NCBI GenBank assembly: GCA_003254885.1
Contig: QANT01001471.1
Location: forward strand, 1 to 37,895
Origin: Purshia tridentata
Taxonomy: Eukaryota; Streptophyta; Magnoliopsida; Rosales; Rosaceae
Reading direction: 5' to 3'
DNA length: 37,895 bases
The position numbers were made by a program, and so were the translations under genes. Of the stretch, positions 21,327-32,898 are shown in pieces. Positions within the stretch are counted from its first letter, which is position 1. Each line of letters opens with the position of its first letter. The notes beneath the pieces are model-generated. The model saw nothing but the letters and a program-made list of their open reading frames with translations. It made no database searches and was not told the origin of the DNA.

Positions 21327-23146
21327 GGCCCTGTTTGTTTGGACGTAATTTGAGAACGGGAATGGAATTGTATTCCATTACATAACTATTCTTGAATGGA
21401 ATGGTATTGAGCTTTCTATTCTAGCGTTTGGAGCAATTTTGGAATTGAGGTAAGAAAATGACTTCCATTCCCATTCGGTGTTTGGTAGATCTGGGAATGT
21501 AATATAAAAATATAAAAATCTTACAAAAATACCTTTAATTATTTGAAAAAAAAATTTACTGCTAAAAATATATGTTAATATTATAATGAAATATAAAATT
21601 TTCGCACCTCATCATATGGCAATGGATTAACAACAGAAGAAGATAACTTTATTCATAAGTAGGAAACAATAAAACAAAACAGTTGAAGCATATATAATCA
21701 AATATAAACCAACTTTAATCAATTCGAACATAGACATTGTCTTGTCTAAAATTGAAAGCAAATGTCATCATAACTTAGTTTAATTAAACAAAATAGTTTT
21801 CAAATAGTCACCGAAAAAACATAGTCTCATAGAAACCAATATAAATCTTGTCTACGGATCAAGTAACTTTTCCACCCAATCTTTTTTTACTTATCTACGA
21901 ATCAAGTAACTCTTCCACCTAGTCTTTTTTTACATCTTCTGGGAGACTGAAGATAAGGTTTACTTTTATGGGATTAGCCATAATAATTTGGCTTGCTTTC
22001 AACTTAGAATATATTCATCATGCACATGAGGTTAAATATATTCATCATAATCGATAGTGCAACCATTATTTTCTCTCTTCTGTCTAATATCCTACGTGCC
22101 ATGGCTGCAATACAAAATTAAAATAACAACCTAATAAGCAACTAATAACAGTAATAAAATTGAACCACAAAACCATTGAACTAAATTAAACAACCTTGCT
22201 AAAATTGAATTCACCACAGACAATATAAAGAAAGGCCAAAAGGCCAAACAAGGACGGGTTGAAGTAAAATTTTAACTTTATTGCTAATCAGAATCATGAT
22301 CAAATATAAAAGAATACTAAATGAGATAAATTAATATGAATTAAATAAAAACTTAGTCATATATATATATATATGNTGATGTTATGTGTAAGTTTTTATT
22401 TAATTCAATGAACACCAAAGCTATATACCACCAATCGAACATCAAAGCTCCAATTAAGTAATCAATGTCGATTAATATATAGATATCATTATAGTATATA
22501 CCAAAACTGTGGAAAGAACTAATATATTATATATATATATATTATGATTTAACTACCATGTACGTGAGAGAGAGAGGGTATGTAAATATTGTCTTTCTCT
22601 ATCAAAACATGTCATAGTACAAGGTGCAGAAGAAACCAAAAAAACCCAAAAGGAATTAAAGCAAGTTTATAGTTAAAGTTGCAAGAGAGACAAAATACCC
22701 CAAAAGTAAGACTAACTTTGCAGCAAAACTTCAGAAAATAAAACAGTCAATTAATTAAGAAGCCATACTTGCTTTTTTGTGTATACGGACTCAATCGACA
22801 ACTAGGCACTAGGCTCAAGAACTTTGGCGGCAACGGCTTTGAGGAAGAAAGAACGTCTAAGAGGGTTATCAATATTTTGGAAATTTTCTTTTAATACTAG
22901 TTGATATTTGCCGGGTAATAAGCAGGGGCAATAAATGTAATTTTTCATTCCATGTTATTGGATGTAATCACAATACCACCCCCCTCCTGGTATTGCTATT
23001 ACGCTTGTTTTTAGTAATTTGACTCCAGTCAATTTCAATTTTATCTGTTTCCTTTTCAAGGTTAAGTGCAACCAAACACCCTTTTTAAACGGAATGTAAT
23101 GGCATTCCCATTACAGTTCTAGATTACGTCCAAACAAACGGGGCCT
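21327..23146. mobile_element. Non-autonomous PIF/Harbinger-like element, 1.8 kb
   Basis: Terminal inverted repeats are near-identical for about 23 bases: left GGCCCTGTTTGTTTGGACGT, and the reverse complement of the right end GGCCCCGTTTGTTTGGACGT. TTA flanks both ends (21324-21326 and 23147-23149), with one extra T at the right terminus. TTA/TAA target sites and GGSCC-type ends are typical of PIF/Harbinger and Tourist elements. There is no transposase frame inside, so it depends on an autonomous relative. Inside are an AT-rich core, a 43-45-bp tandem duplication near 21850-21940 and an inverted repeat around 22370. Removing it with one TTA restores an open exon. Confidence 0.82.
22336..22408. 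repeat. Inverted repeat around an AT microsatellite with one N
   Basis: GAATTAAATAAAAACTTA at about 22337-22354 is mirrored by TAAGTTTTTATTTAATTC at about 22389-22406. The loop contains (AT)n and an undetermined base at 22376. It could fold into a hairpin and may be an assembly trouble spot. Confidence 0.8.
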
Positions 23147-23261
23147 TTATGTTTAAGGATTATTCCTTTCAAGGCTAATTTTTTAATATTTGAGTGCTGC
23201 TGTGATTTACCCTCTTTTTATTTGTTGTTATATGTTAACTCTATCATGTATTGCTTTAAAC

Positions 23262-23739
23262 TAGAGGTTTTAAACTGGCCAGCAAGGCACAACACAATTA
23301 AATGGGTCAAGCCGAGCCGGCCAAAGTTTTTAACCTATTAGAGTAAATGGGCCGAACCTAGCACAAGCATGACACAAACCAAGCACATCACGAGCATAGA
23401 CACAAAATAAGCTCGAATTAAGCACGACTCTATTAACATTGTTCTATCCATTTTTTGAAAACTTTTCAAAAACAATATTTAATTTTCATACAAAAAAAAA
23501 AAGTTATTACTTAATTATAAATAAGAAAAAGTATCATAAAAATAATTTTCTCACTCTAAAATAAAAATTTAAAAAAAAACCCATAGACCAATCCGTTTAA
23601 GACATGGCACAAGAATGATTGGCCTATGGGCCGTGCCGAGCCTAGACTTTAACTATATAAGCCAGGCCGAGCACGGCACAAAAACACAATGAGCTTAATT
23701 TAATTGGACCAAACCAGACCTGCCCATTTTACACATCTA
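23262..23739. mobile_element. hAT-type MITE, 478 bp, with 8-bp target duplication
   Basis: The perfect 8-bp direct repeat CTTTAAAC flanks the element at 23254-23261 and 23740-23747, diagnostic of hAT-superfamily transposition. Ends are imperfect inverted repeats: left TAGAGGTTTTAAACTGG, right end read backwards TAGATGTGTAAAATGG. The interior is rich in GGCCGAGC/GGCACAA-type phrases, as in a widespread plant repeat family with TAGAGGTGTAAA-like ends. There is no coding capacity. It sits between the Ulp1-like pseudogene and the 3' side of RBX1. Confidence 0.88.
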
Positions 23740-23747
23740 CTTTAAAC

Positions 23748-24368
23748 TAATATAGAAATTTGAGACTGCTCAGTGGCCTCCGTGTCCTAGGTAGTGTAAC
23801 TTTCAATTTAATTTAATGAAAGTATGTTTCGTATAAAAGAATAAAAAAGTAACACTTGGGAGGAAAAAAAATTATTCCTCCATGATTAAGATATTCTCTA
23901 ACAAATTGAGAGGATCATCAACTGCATGAACTGCAATTCATTCATGTCATCAGAACTCAGAAATTAATCACATGCATGAATTGCAGAAACCCTCAACCAC
24001 TTGCATCTTTCTCTGGTCAGATTAAATTCAATTAGCCTTCTCTACCAAAATCTTGATTTTACTTGAAATTTGAATCTATATTAGGATCTTTGCTTGTGTA
24101 GATTACTGCTTAGTACTAATAACATGGCAAAGTAGTTTGAACATTTGACCGGAGTAAATTCACAATCACACTTGGTAATTCTTAGCAAAAATATACTGGC
24201 TCCAGTCAAACTAACAAAAGTTAAAAGACAAGAATAAAGTCAAATATAAGAAGAGAATAGACACAAGGGGTTGAGACCCTTCTAGACATCACCATAGCAG
24301 AAAGTGCCAAAAAGATCCAAAGCTTGAGTAAGTGCATGAAAAATTCAGTACTCGATAACATGAGGGTT
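23748..24368. other. RBX1 downstream region; no other gene seen
   Basis: AT-rich sequence between the hAT MITE and the RBX1 stop codon. It should contain the RBX1 3' untranslated region on the minus strand. No clear polyadenylation signal could be singled out. Confidence 0.45.
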
Positions 24369-25411
<1,043 letters not shown>

Positions 25412-26470
25412 TGATTCGCTGCAAACGTAGCCAAAACAACTTCAGAACTTCATAAAGCCATAAAACCACATCGAAAATCTCCCATATGGGATTAATTTAA
25501 ATCACCAAGAATTCCAATAAGTTATAACAATATAATTACAAGAACCCAATAATATATCCATACTACCATTTGCCAACCTAACCATTTATTTAAACACAGT
25601 AAACAGAGCACTAGCAAATACATTCCACATTGGCACCACTAATCTTTGCGTTTTGCACAAGTAAACACAGCAGCAGCAGCAGCAGCAAACAGAACCAATA
25701 TATACGTCCGACCCATTTATGAGAAAGAAAACCCCCTGTCTTACACTCCTAATCGGATCCAATTCACTAACCATGTACTCGTATATCACACAATTTATGT
25801 GTCTATATAAATGACCTTGCAACAAAATTGATAAAATTAAATCCTTGTTACCAAGAAGCTAAAATTTAAATCATACTTCAAACCAATCACTCAAAACTAA
25901 GAAAATAAAACCCTAAACTGATAATGAATAAATGGCTGAAACGAAGTCATACTCCGCAGCTGGTTCCAACATGCAGCTAAAAAGGTTAAAAAGCTCTATG
26001 CATAAGATTTCCAAATAAAATAAATTAAGTGGCAAAATAGGAAAATTACAATTCTGGTTCGAGACTACTAAAACATCAAACACAGTAGAAGAATAAAATG
26101 AAATGAAAGATCCAACAAATTTCAAAAATCTAGAAAGTAATCAAGTTCAGAAGCTAAAGGATTTTAGGTGACAGTGAAGAGATCCATCAAACTATAATTA
26201 AAATAAAAATTAGAAAAAAACCTTAATTGATTAGACGATCACTTTAGTCACATGAGCTCAAACCCAAAGACCCACCCAAACGATCAAAACCACAAATTTA
26301 GACCCAAAAAAATCATACTTCAAACCAATCACTAAAAACTAGAAAATTAAAACCCTAAACTGATAATGAATAAATGACTGACAAAGATCGGCGGCGAGAA
26401 AGAGTCAGATTTGGCGGCGAGAGAGAGTGAGGCAGAGATGCGAGAGAGAGAGAGAGAGAGAGAGAACCTG
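25412..26470 (-). promoter_or_regulatory. RBX1 5' leader region with probable UTR intron and (CT)n leader
   Basis: On the minus strand TTTGCAG ends seven bases before the RBX1 ATG, a good acceptor for an intron in the 5' UTR. The region upstream is AT-rich and intron-like until about 26390. There a CT-rich sequence with a 12-unit (CT)n run (plus-strand GA at 26442-26465) resembles a plant 5' leader. The exact donor and transcription start cannot be read. A CAG repeat of about six units lies at 25668-25687. Two copies of a 69-base segment lie at 25871-25939 and 26313-26381. Confidence 0.5.
25871..26381. repeat. Direct repeat of ~69 bases, 442 apart, upstream of RBX1
   Basis: TCATACTTCAAACCAATCAC...TAATGAATAAATG(G/A)CTGA occurs at 25871-25939 and 26313-26381 with only a few differences, indicating a local duplication within the RBX1 leader region. 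Confidence 0.88.
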
Positions 26471-26803
26471 GCTAGCCCGAGTCTTCAGTCTTGTGAGTTG
26501 TCGTCGCGGGCCTTGCGGCACAAAATTGAAAAAGAAGATATATGTTTAGGGTTAAGATATATTAAAGAGAGCAAATTTACTCACCGGGAAAAGGAATTAA
26601 ATTCGGATTTCAACCAAATTTAAAAGGTTCAAAAACATAAAAAATTTTAATTTCAGTAAAAATTTAGATTAGATTATTAAAATTTCTAATAAAATTTTGA
26701 TAATTTTGATTTAATAATATTTCGAAATCTTAAAGAAATAGAAATTTTGGAGACATTTTGAGAAAGTTTTCAAAATTTAATTCCTTACTCACCATCATAT
26801 TAA

Positions 26804-27481
26804 GGGCTAGTTTGGGATTATTTTGTGGTAAGAAAAAATTGTTGTAGCTGTGTAATGAGAAAAAGTTGTTGTGAGGTAAAACCGTTAAATGTTTGGTAAA
26901 TTATGTTTTTAAAAGTGCTATAAATCTTAAAAGCAGTAGTAAAATGTTTGGTAAATTTTGATGTAGAAGTGCTGTGACTATGTATAATGATTAAAATAGA
27001 CATAGTGCTGAAAGTGCATTTTAATTTTTTGTTTGGAAAAGCAAGAATGCTTTTACTTGTTTTTTTACTTTTAATTCTATTTTTTTTACTTTTATTTATG
27101 GTTTTTTTAGTAAAAATTATTCTCGTGACTTACATATATAAAACTCAATTTATATTAAAATTTTTGTCATTGTATTTTGTTAATTAAAAGGTAATTATAC
27201 TATTAAAATTTAAAAATGTTACTATAATTTTTTAATGAAAGAGGTAAAGATTGTCATTTTTTAAATTGGGTGAGGGTAATTTTAGAAGTTATGGCTGCTT
27301 TCCCTCACAGCAGATTTTAAAAGCATCTCTTTAGCTGCTTTACCCCAACTCCTAAAATCTGCTTTTCCCCACATCTACTTTCAAAATAAACAGATTTTAC
27401 TTTATTAACCAAACACCAAAAACTGCTTTGAGGTAGAAATAAATAATTTATTTCTAAAGCACCTCAACCTCAAACTGGCCC
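26804..27481. mobile_element. Tourist-like MITE, ~678 bp
   Basis: TAA flanks both ends (26801-26803 and 27482-27484). The ends are inverted: left GGGCTAGTTTGGGAT, right end read backwards GGGCCAGTTTGAGG. The interior has many AATGTTTGGTAAA and AGCTGCTTT phrases and no meaningful coding frame (66 codons at most, low complexity). This combination suits a non-autonomous PIF/Harbinger relative. It lies upstream of RBX1. Confidence 0.72.
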
Positions 27482-27484
27482 TAA

Positions 27485-27953
27485 GAGTGAGTTTGACATG
27501 TATCCTATCTAGTAACTGTAGTTATTATAATTATTATAAAATAGAATAAAATATTTATTCTTAATTTACCTTTAATAAAATTTAAAACAAAAATAAAAAG
27601 AATAAAAAATATTCAATAGCCCCAAATCTACACGAACCGCACGTCCATGTCCATGTCCTTCCCCTCCCATCTCTCTAGCGGCCCCCTCCTCATCTTCCCA
27701 ACGGCCACCTCTCGTTGGTGTCAGCAACTAAAAGTCTAATTGAAACTATATATGTCGATCTCTATCTCAGTCTCATTGTCTATCTAACACTCTAAGTCAA
27801 GTCTTTTCCCAATCACATTCAATTTCTTCCGAATCAAATTTCCCAAATTTCTTCTTGCATAATAGATATACACAAACACCCCTTACCTCATTATCAGAAA
27901 ATTAAATTCTCAATCTCTCACTCAATCTTGGCATCCCTCAGGATTAAACAATC
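27485..27953. other. No gene seen; flank of the copia element
   Basis: AT-rich then CT-rich sequence. It may include the displaced end of the copia 3' LTR, but it does not match the other LTR. Confidence 0.4.
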
Positions 27954-28050
27954 TTTATACAGAGGTAGGGTTTACTCACTTTAATAAATTACAAGTATAC
28001 TCCTACAACTAATTACAGGAATAGCCACACTAACAAAGATATTTACAACA
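27954..28050 (-). repeat. Copia 3' LTR, truncated
   Basis: Starts TGTTGTAAATATC on the minus strand directly after the polypurine tract. It matches the 5' LTR for 97 bases, then the two diverge at TGTATAA(A/G). About 80 bases expected from the 5' LTR are missing or replaced. Confidence 0.85.
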
Positions 28051-28060
28051 CTCCCCCTTG
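28051..28060 (-). promoter_or_regulatory. Polypurine tract of the copia element
   Basis: AAGGGGGAG on the minus strand immediately precedes the TGTTGT of the 3' LTR, the standard plus-strand priming position. Confidence 0.8.
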
Positions 28061-28551
28061 GATATTCCATGTCATTAGTGTTGTTTCTGCTATGCGCTTC
28101 TAAGTTGCCTCGTCAAAACCTTGCCAGGTAATAAAAACCCTATAGGAACAAAAACAACCCTGGTCGAAAGGAAAAAAGAGTACAACGCGCGTGAGTGTGG
28201 ACTTTCGCATCAGGACCTCGGAAGTAGGTGAAGTCATCTTATAGTATATCAATGGGAGCAGAGTGCATTTAGGGTTACTACACCAAAATCTTGCCCGGTA
28301 AACCCAGTGGGACAAACTCGTGGTCGAAGGAAAAAGATGAGCAAATGCATATACATCGAATCGAGGCATCTTCAGGATGCTATATGAGTGGGGTGACCAT
28401 GCTAATATGTGCCTCATTAAAACCTTGCCAGGTAACAAAACCCAGTGGGACAAAATAACCCTGGACAAAGGACAAAAGAGTACACAACGGTCAAGTGAGT
28501 ATGCCTCAAGATACTCCCCCTGAAGACTATATACTATGTAAATCAAACAAT

Positions 28552-29085
28552 CTACACAAGCCAATACCTCAAACATGTTTCAAGAATGTGGGCTTTCGTA
28601 GTGACTTGGTGAAGAAGATTTGCAGGATTGTCTTGAGATCGGATCTGGTTGACTCCAATCTTCTGATGCTCTTGTTGCTGATGGTTGAAGAAGAACTTCG
28701 GTGCAATATTCTTGATGTTGTCTCTTTTGATGAAACTCGTCTTCATTTGCTCGATGCAAGCGGCATTATCTTCTGAGATAATGGTTGGTTCATCAGTGGT
28801 GGAATACAACCCATGCGTACTTCGAACATGTTTGGTAATGGCTTCAAGCCATATAAATTCATGAACTGCCTTGTGAAGAGCTAGAATATTAGTATGATTC
28901 GAAGAAGTAGCAACAAGGATCTGATTCGTAGACCTCCAAGATATTGCTGTATTCCCAATGATAAAGACATAACTAATTTGGGAATGTGCCTTGTGTGGGT
29001 CTGATAGGTATCTTGTGTCAACAAATCCAACAAGGCATGCATCATTCCAAGGGTCAAGGGGGGTTCGACCCATTCCTAGATGCAT
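28552..29085 (-). pseudogene. Copia RNase H domain, catalytic residue lost
   Basis: The frame contains DTRYLSDPHKAHSQ, TAISWRSTNQ, SEDNAACIEQMK and PKFFFNHQQQ, the usual landmarks of copia RNase H, which removes genomic RNA during reverse transcription. The first and last acidic residues (VDTRY, SEDN) are kept. In the middle motif, normally NHAEILALHEA, this copy reads NHTNILALHKA, so the catalytic Glu is Asn. The frame overlaps the end of the RT frame in a different phase, indicating a frameshift near 29080. Confidence 0.88.
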
Positions 29086-30098
29086 AGGGATAGAATAAGC
29101 CTATATCTGTAGTACCACTAAGGTAGCAAAAAATGTCTTTTATGCCATTCCAATGGCGGCGTGTTGGCGCAGAGCTATATCTAGCTACCAAGTTCACAGC
29201 GAATGTGATGTCCGGTTTAGTACATTGAGCCAAGTACAATAATGAGCCTATTGCACTTAGGTATGGAACTTCTGGTGCTAATACCTCTTCGTTATCATCT
29301 GCGGGACGAAACGGATCATTTTTGGGACCTAGACTATAGACGATCATGGGTGTGCATGAAGGCTTCGATTTATCCTCATTAAAGTGCCTTGACATCTTCT
29401 GGATGTATTTTGATTGATGGACCAAAATCCCATCTACATAGTGCTCAAGCTCCAGGCCAAGACAGAAATTCATTCTCCCAAGATCTTTCATCGAATTCCG
29501 ACTTCAGGTGCTTAACAGTCTTATTAATCTCTTCAGGAGCACCAAATAGATTTATGTCATCGACAAAAACAATCGCAACAGCAAATCCGGAACTTGTTTT
29601 CCTAATAAACACGCATGGGCACTGTTTATTATTCAAAGATCCCTTTCCGATCAAATATTCACTTAGACGGTTATACCACATCTATCCGGATTATTTCAAT
29701 CCATAAAGTGAACGCCTTAAACAAATGGAGAGCATGTTCCGTGGTTTGGAACTATTTGCATTGGGTATCTTAAGTCTTTTAGGAACTTTCATATATATCT
29801 CTGTATCAAGATCCCCATAGAGATAAACTGTGACCACATCCATAAGCTGCATATTCAATTTTTCAGAAACTACCAAACTGATAAGGTAGCGGAACATTAT
29901 GACGTTCATTACGAGAGAATACATCTCCTTGTAATCAATCCTAGGGCGTTGAGAAAATCCTTGCGCCACTAGACGAGCCTTGTATCTCAAAATCTCGTTT
30001 TTCTCATTACGATTCCTTATAAATACCCATTTAAATTCTACAGGTTTAATATGGGGAGGTGCAGGGACGACAGGCCCAAACACTCTTCTCTTTATCAA
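29054..30098 (-). pseudogene. Copia reverse transcriptase, interrupted
   Basis: 30098-29694 encodes the RT start: KWVFIRNRNEKNEILRYKAR, LVAQGF, and MDVVTVYLYGDLD with the first catalytic Asp. It ends at SLYGLK followed by TAA (29693-29691) and TAG (29684-29682), where Gln and Arg codons are expected. The same frame resumes at MWYNRLSEYL and contains the FVDDI version of the YVDD box. A frameshift near 29485 then moves to the frame KDLGRMNFCLGLELEH. The catalytic Asp residues survive, but three breaks prevent a full enzyme. Confidence 0.9.
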
Positions 30099-30542
30099 GG
30101 AATATAATTCAGCCAGGATTGCTTCTTTTCATTTTGGCCAGTCATCTCAACGTTGACATTCATCAACAAAGCGAGGTTTGATGTCATCGCTAGTTATGAT
30201 TTCGGTAGCTACCGCGAATATAAATATATCATTGATGATAATCTCATTTCGATTCCAGATCTCACATAAGCATGCATAATTTATCAAGATTTCTCTGTTT
30301 TCGGGAGTGGGTTCAAATGTTGGAGTGTCCCCAACACCGTCTCTTCCAGGACGAACCCATAATCCGAAAAAATCTAGTGAGATGGATCGATTGAGGTTGC
30401 GATGTCAAGAGGATTCATTTGTGCCAAATTTACCCTCTTCCGGGGATAAGAATCCCTTGAACCTAGTGGTCTACCTCACTTCTGGGCAGGGACATATGAC
30501 TGCTTAGCCAACATGGTCGTACCTCGTCCATCTGGGACGACA

Positions 30543-30614
30543 CGTCCTACAGGAACGACAAGTCCTACGGGGATAACACATCCTACGGGCACAACACGTC
30601 CTACGGGGACAGAT
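30543..30614. repeat. 18-bp tandem repeat, four units, in the integrase-RT linker
   Basis: TCCTAC recurs at 30545, 30563, 30581 and 30599. On the minus strand the units encode a PVGxVV-type repeat in the spacer between integrase and RT of the copia polyprotein. Copia relatives have a PVG phrase here, so this is an expanded linker. Confidence 0.85.
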
Positions 30615-32010
30615 ATCCTTGTAGGCACATTTGCAGCAGGTGTATGTGATCTCATCACTTTAGCTAGATCAGAGAAAGCGTCTGGCTACACTTTGTAGAT
30701 CTAAAATTCTCCACAATTCACTATCATATTGTGTTGTTCGGGGATCGAGATGAGACATAGTGGGGATATTCCACGTCAATTTGCGTCGTTCATCAGGAAT
30801 GGTGACGTTCTTATCTCCCCCTAACGACGGGAAAACTATCTCATCAAAGTGACAATCCGCAAATCTGGCGGGAAAGAGATCGCCTGTCAAGGGCACTAAA
30901 AAAAACATATAATGGATGGGGATTCATAACTGACCAATCCTTGTTGAGGGCCCAATTTTGTACGTTGTAGCAACGCAATTGGCACATATACTGCACACTC
31001 AAATATGTGTAAGTACGAAACGTCAGGTTCGTACCTAGTTGCCAACTGTAACGCAGAGTAAGGTTGGATAGCTGTGGGCCTCAACTGGACCAACCTAGCT
31101 ACATGCGAGATTGAATAGCCCCATGCAGAAAAATGGTGAAATCTTTACTAGTCTTTGCATATGATGGTCTAGTATTCAACTTTTCCAACGAGCAGGCTTG
31201 GCATAGTGTGTCACTAAACACAAAATTGTAAGGGGATGCCCGTGTGATGAATTGAGGATACGGTGCATCATACTTTGACCTGGGTGTTCTGATCGGTCAT
31301 GCCATAGCAAAAAAACTGCTCAAATTAGTTAGCATTTGGCTAACTATATGGTTTGCCATAGTCAATCTAAAGGTCGTCATATAGAGACCACTCAAGAGAC
31401 ATTTCAATTACCCAATGTACGCTTCTGGCAGTACAAGTTGAAAATTATGCAAAGATGTTCCACTCTATTTTCCTGAGTGGTTTCAACGTAATATCCATTG
31501 GTTCGAATATCCTTAAAACTCAACAACGTTCTTCTAGAACATGGAGAATATAAGGCCTCATTAATGGTAAATTCAGTACCATGGACAACTTAAAATAGGC
31601 TTTGCCATGGTCCTCTACCAGATTGGATTAGCTTGATATGGTTGTCACAAAGGTATGAGTAGGCAATAAGTTTGAAAAATACTTCCGTTCTTGGAGTATA
31701 GTGTGCGTAGTAGCACTGTTAGCCAGACAACAAACTTCCCCACAAAACATGCCTATTCATAAACTTAATTCAATGTATGAAAATAAATAACTTCATTGAA
31801 TTAATATTCGAATATAACCATATTTCCAAAACTAACAATCCAAAACATAGATCACCAAAATAATCCAAATATGAATCATTATTCAGAGAATAAAATAAAT
31901 ATGGCACAAGTGCCAATCATAACCATGTTCTCGAGTTTTCAGTCCTCGAAGTGTCTAGAAGCAGCTTGGAAATCAGTGATCTCTAGGGTGGTATTCATAA
32001 AAAATGATCC
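30615..32010 (-). pseudogene. Copia protease and integrase region, largely decayed
   Basis: Recognisable pieces on the minus strand are a protease active-site region reading CLANSATTHTIL near 31725-31690, where relatives have Asp in place of Asn (codon 31720-31718). Next come YSPCSRRTLLSFKDIRTNGY at about 31550-31490 and the pre-integrase Cys motif LCQACSLEKL near 31210-31180. Then RPTAIQPYSALQLATRYEPD at about 31084-31025, and PLTGDLFPARFADCHFDE from about 30890. The integrase catalytic core that should lie between the pre-integrase motif and RPTA is absent. Frames change several times. Confidence 0.8.
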
Positions 32011-32079
32011 TTCGACGAAGTTGGTCTCACGAGGTCCGTGACTGGCGTAATACTCCTCTATAGCTTGTGCTAATGCACG

Positions 32080-32121
32080 ACAAATGCGAGACCAATGATC
32101 AGTTCCTCCACAATGGTGACA
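32080..32121 (-). pseudogene. Gag zinc knuckle (CCHC)
   Basis: Minus-strand CHHCGGTDHWSRIC has the exact C-x2-C-x4-H-x4-C spacing of a nucleocapsid zinc knuckle, which binds retroelement RNA. It lies downstream of the gag core in the correct order but is not in one continuous frame with it. Confidence 0.88.
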
Positions 32122-32497
32122 TAAATCAATCTGATTATGATTCTAGGAGTAACAGGCCGGACCAGTGTTTCTCTCATTTTGAGTTCTTAAGTTCGAGCAA
32201 CTGTGATTCCCATTACGTGGGCTTTAGCCACGGGAACTGAGGTTATGTGGGCCTTGGCCGCTTGAGCCTTGGCCACGTTGACCTCGATCATACTAAGCGT
32301 TCTTTTGAGAACCTTTCCTTCCATTTCTCGGGTGATCAAATTTTGCGCCCTTTACATGACCTCAGTTTCTTATTTCGCGGTTTGAATCATGATGAGCAAC
32401 ATCGTTTGCTTCAGGAAATGGTGTTACTCTGGTACTAGCCGGTCGGGCTTGATCTTTGTTTAATAATCAGTTGTTGTTCTTTTCGGCGAGTAACAAA

Positions 32498-32898
32498 TTA
32501 GTAATCAATTCCGAGAACTTGGTAAAAATGCCTCTCCCTGTATTGTTGCTTTAGGACAAAACAGGAGGTAGGGAAGATAGAGAAAATATTCTCCAATAGG
32601 TCAGCTTTGGTGAGCTCCTCCCCATGAAATTTGAGGAGTGACCAAATTTGACAAATCTTCGAATTATACTCATTTACGGATTTGAAATCCTGGAAATGGA
32701 TGGTCTGCCACTCATGTCTTGCTTCAGGCATGGAAATGGTCCTTAGGTGGTTATACCATTCTTCCAGAGCGACCCAAAGAGCTCGTGGATCCTCTTCAGT
32801 GAGGTACTCAAATGAAGCTTTACATCTTGAGTCCACTTTAAATAGTTTCTTTCAAAAACTTCCAAAGCAACAAAATCAAGCTTGTTGAGATTTGACAT
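32498..32898 (-). pseudogene. Copia gag (UBN2-type) with internal deletion
   Basis: ATG at 32898-32896 opens MSNLNKLDFVALEVFERNYL, the usual start of copia gag in dicots. After about 30 codons the frame breaks. The core resumes in another frame as EEDPRALWVALEEWYNHL, FKSVNEYNSKICQIW and LLENIFSIFPTS. Compared with the family, about 40 residues between the WTQDVKLHL phrase and DPRALW are missing, so a deletion has shifted the frame. Gag would form the virus-like particle; this copy cannot. Confidence 0.85.

Larger units (their letters stand above)
16277..23178 (+). pseudogene. Ulp1-like (C48) cysteine peptidase gene with DUF1985-type N-terminus, decayed
   Basis: The plant Ulp1-type family combines an N-terminal DUF1985-like domain with a C-terminal C48 peptidase and is often carried by Mutator-like transposons. 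Exons inferred from splice signals and reading frame are 16277-17148, 17227-17364, 17450-about 17573, 17978-18249, 18840-19969, 20047-20134, about 20221-20307, about 20405-20630, about 20799-21051, and 21214-21326 plus 23147-23178. Lesions are a poly(A) tract with an N that shifts frame, TAG at 17308, TAG at 19020, TAA at 19104, a frameshift near 20525, no clear acceptor for the seventh exon, and a 1.8-kb insertion in the last exon. The peptidase Asp-Cys-Gly motif survives. Whether it was a host gene or transposon cargo is unclear; no flanking Mutator ends were seen, and any first exon would be lost at the NUMT junction near 16083. Confidence 0.8.

Noticed and set aside
16277..23178. A complete Mutator-like element carrying the Ulp1 gene
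   Set aside because: Family association is known, but I found no long terminal inverted repeats or 9-bp duplication around it.
30513..30698. Plus-strand PTGTTRPTG repeat protein
   Set aside because: Shadow of the 18-bp repeat in the copia linker, which is read on the minus strand.
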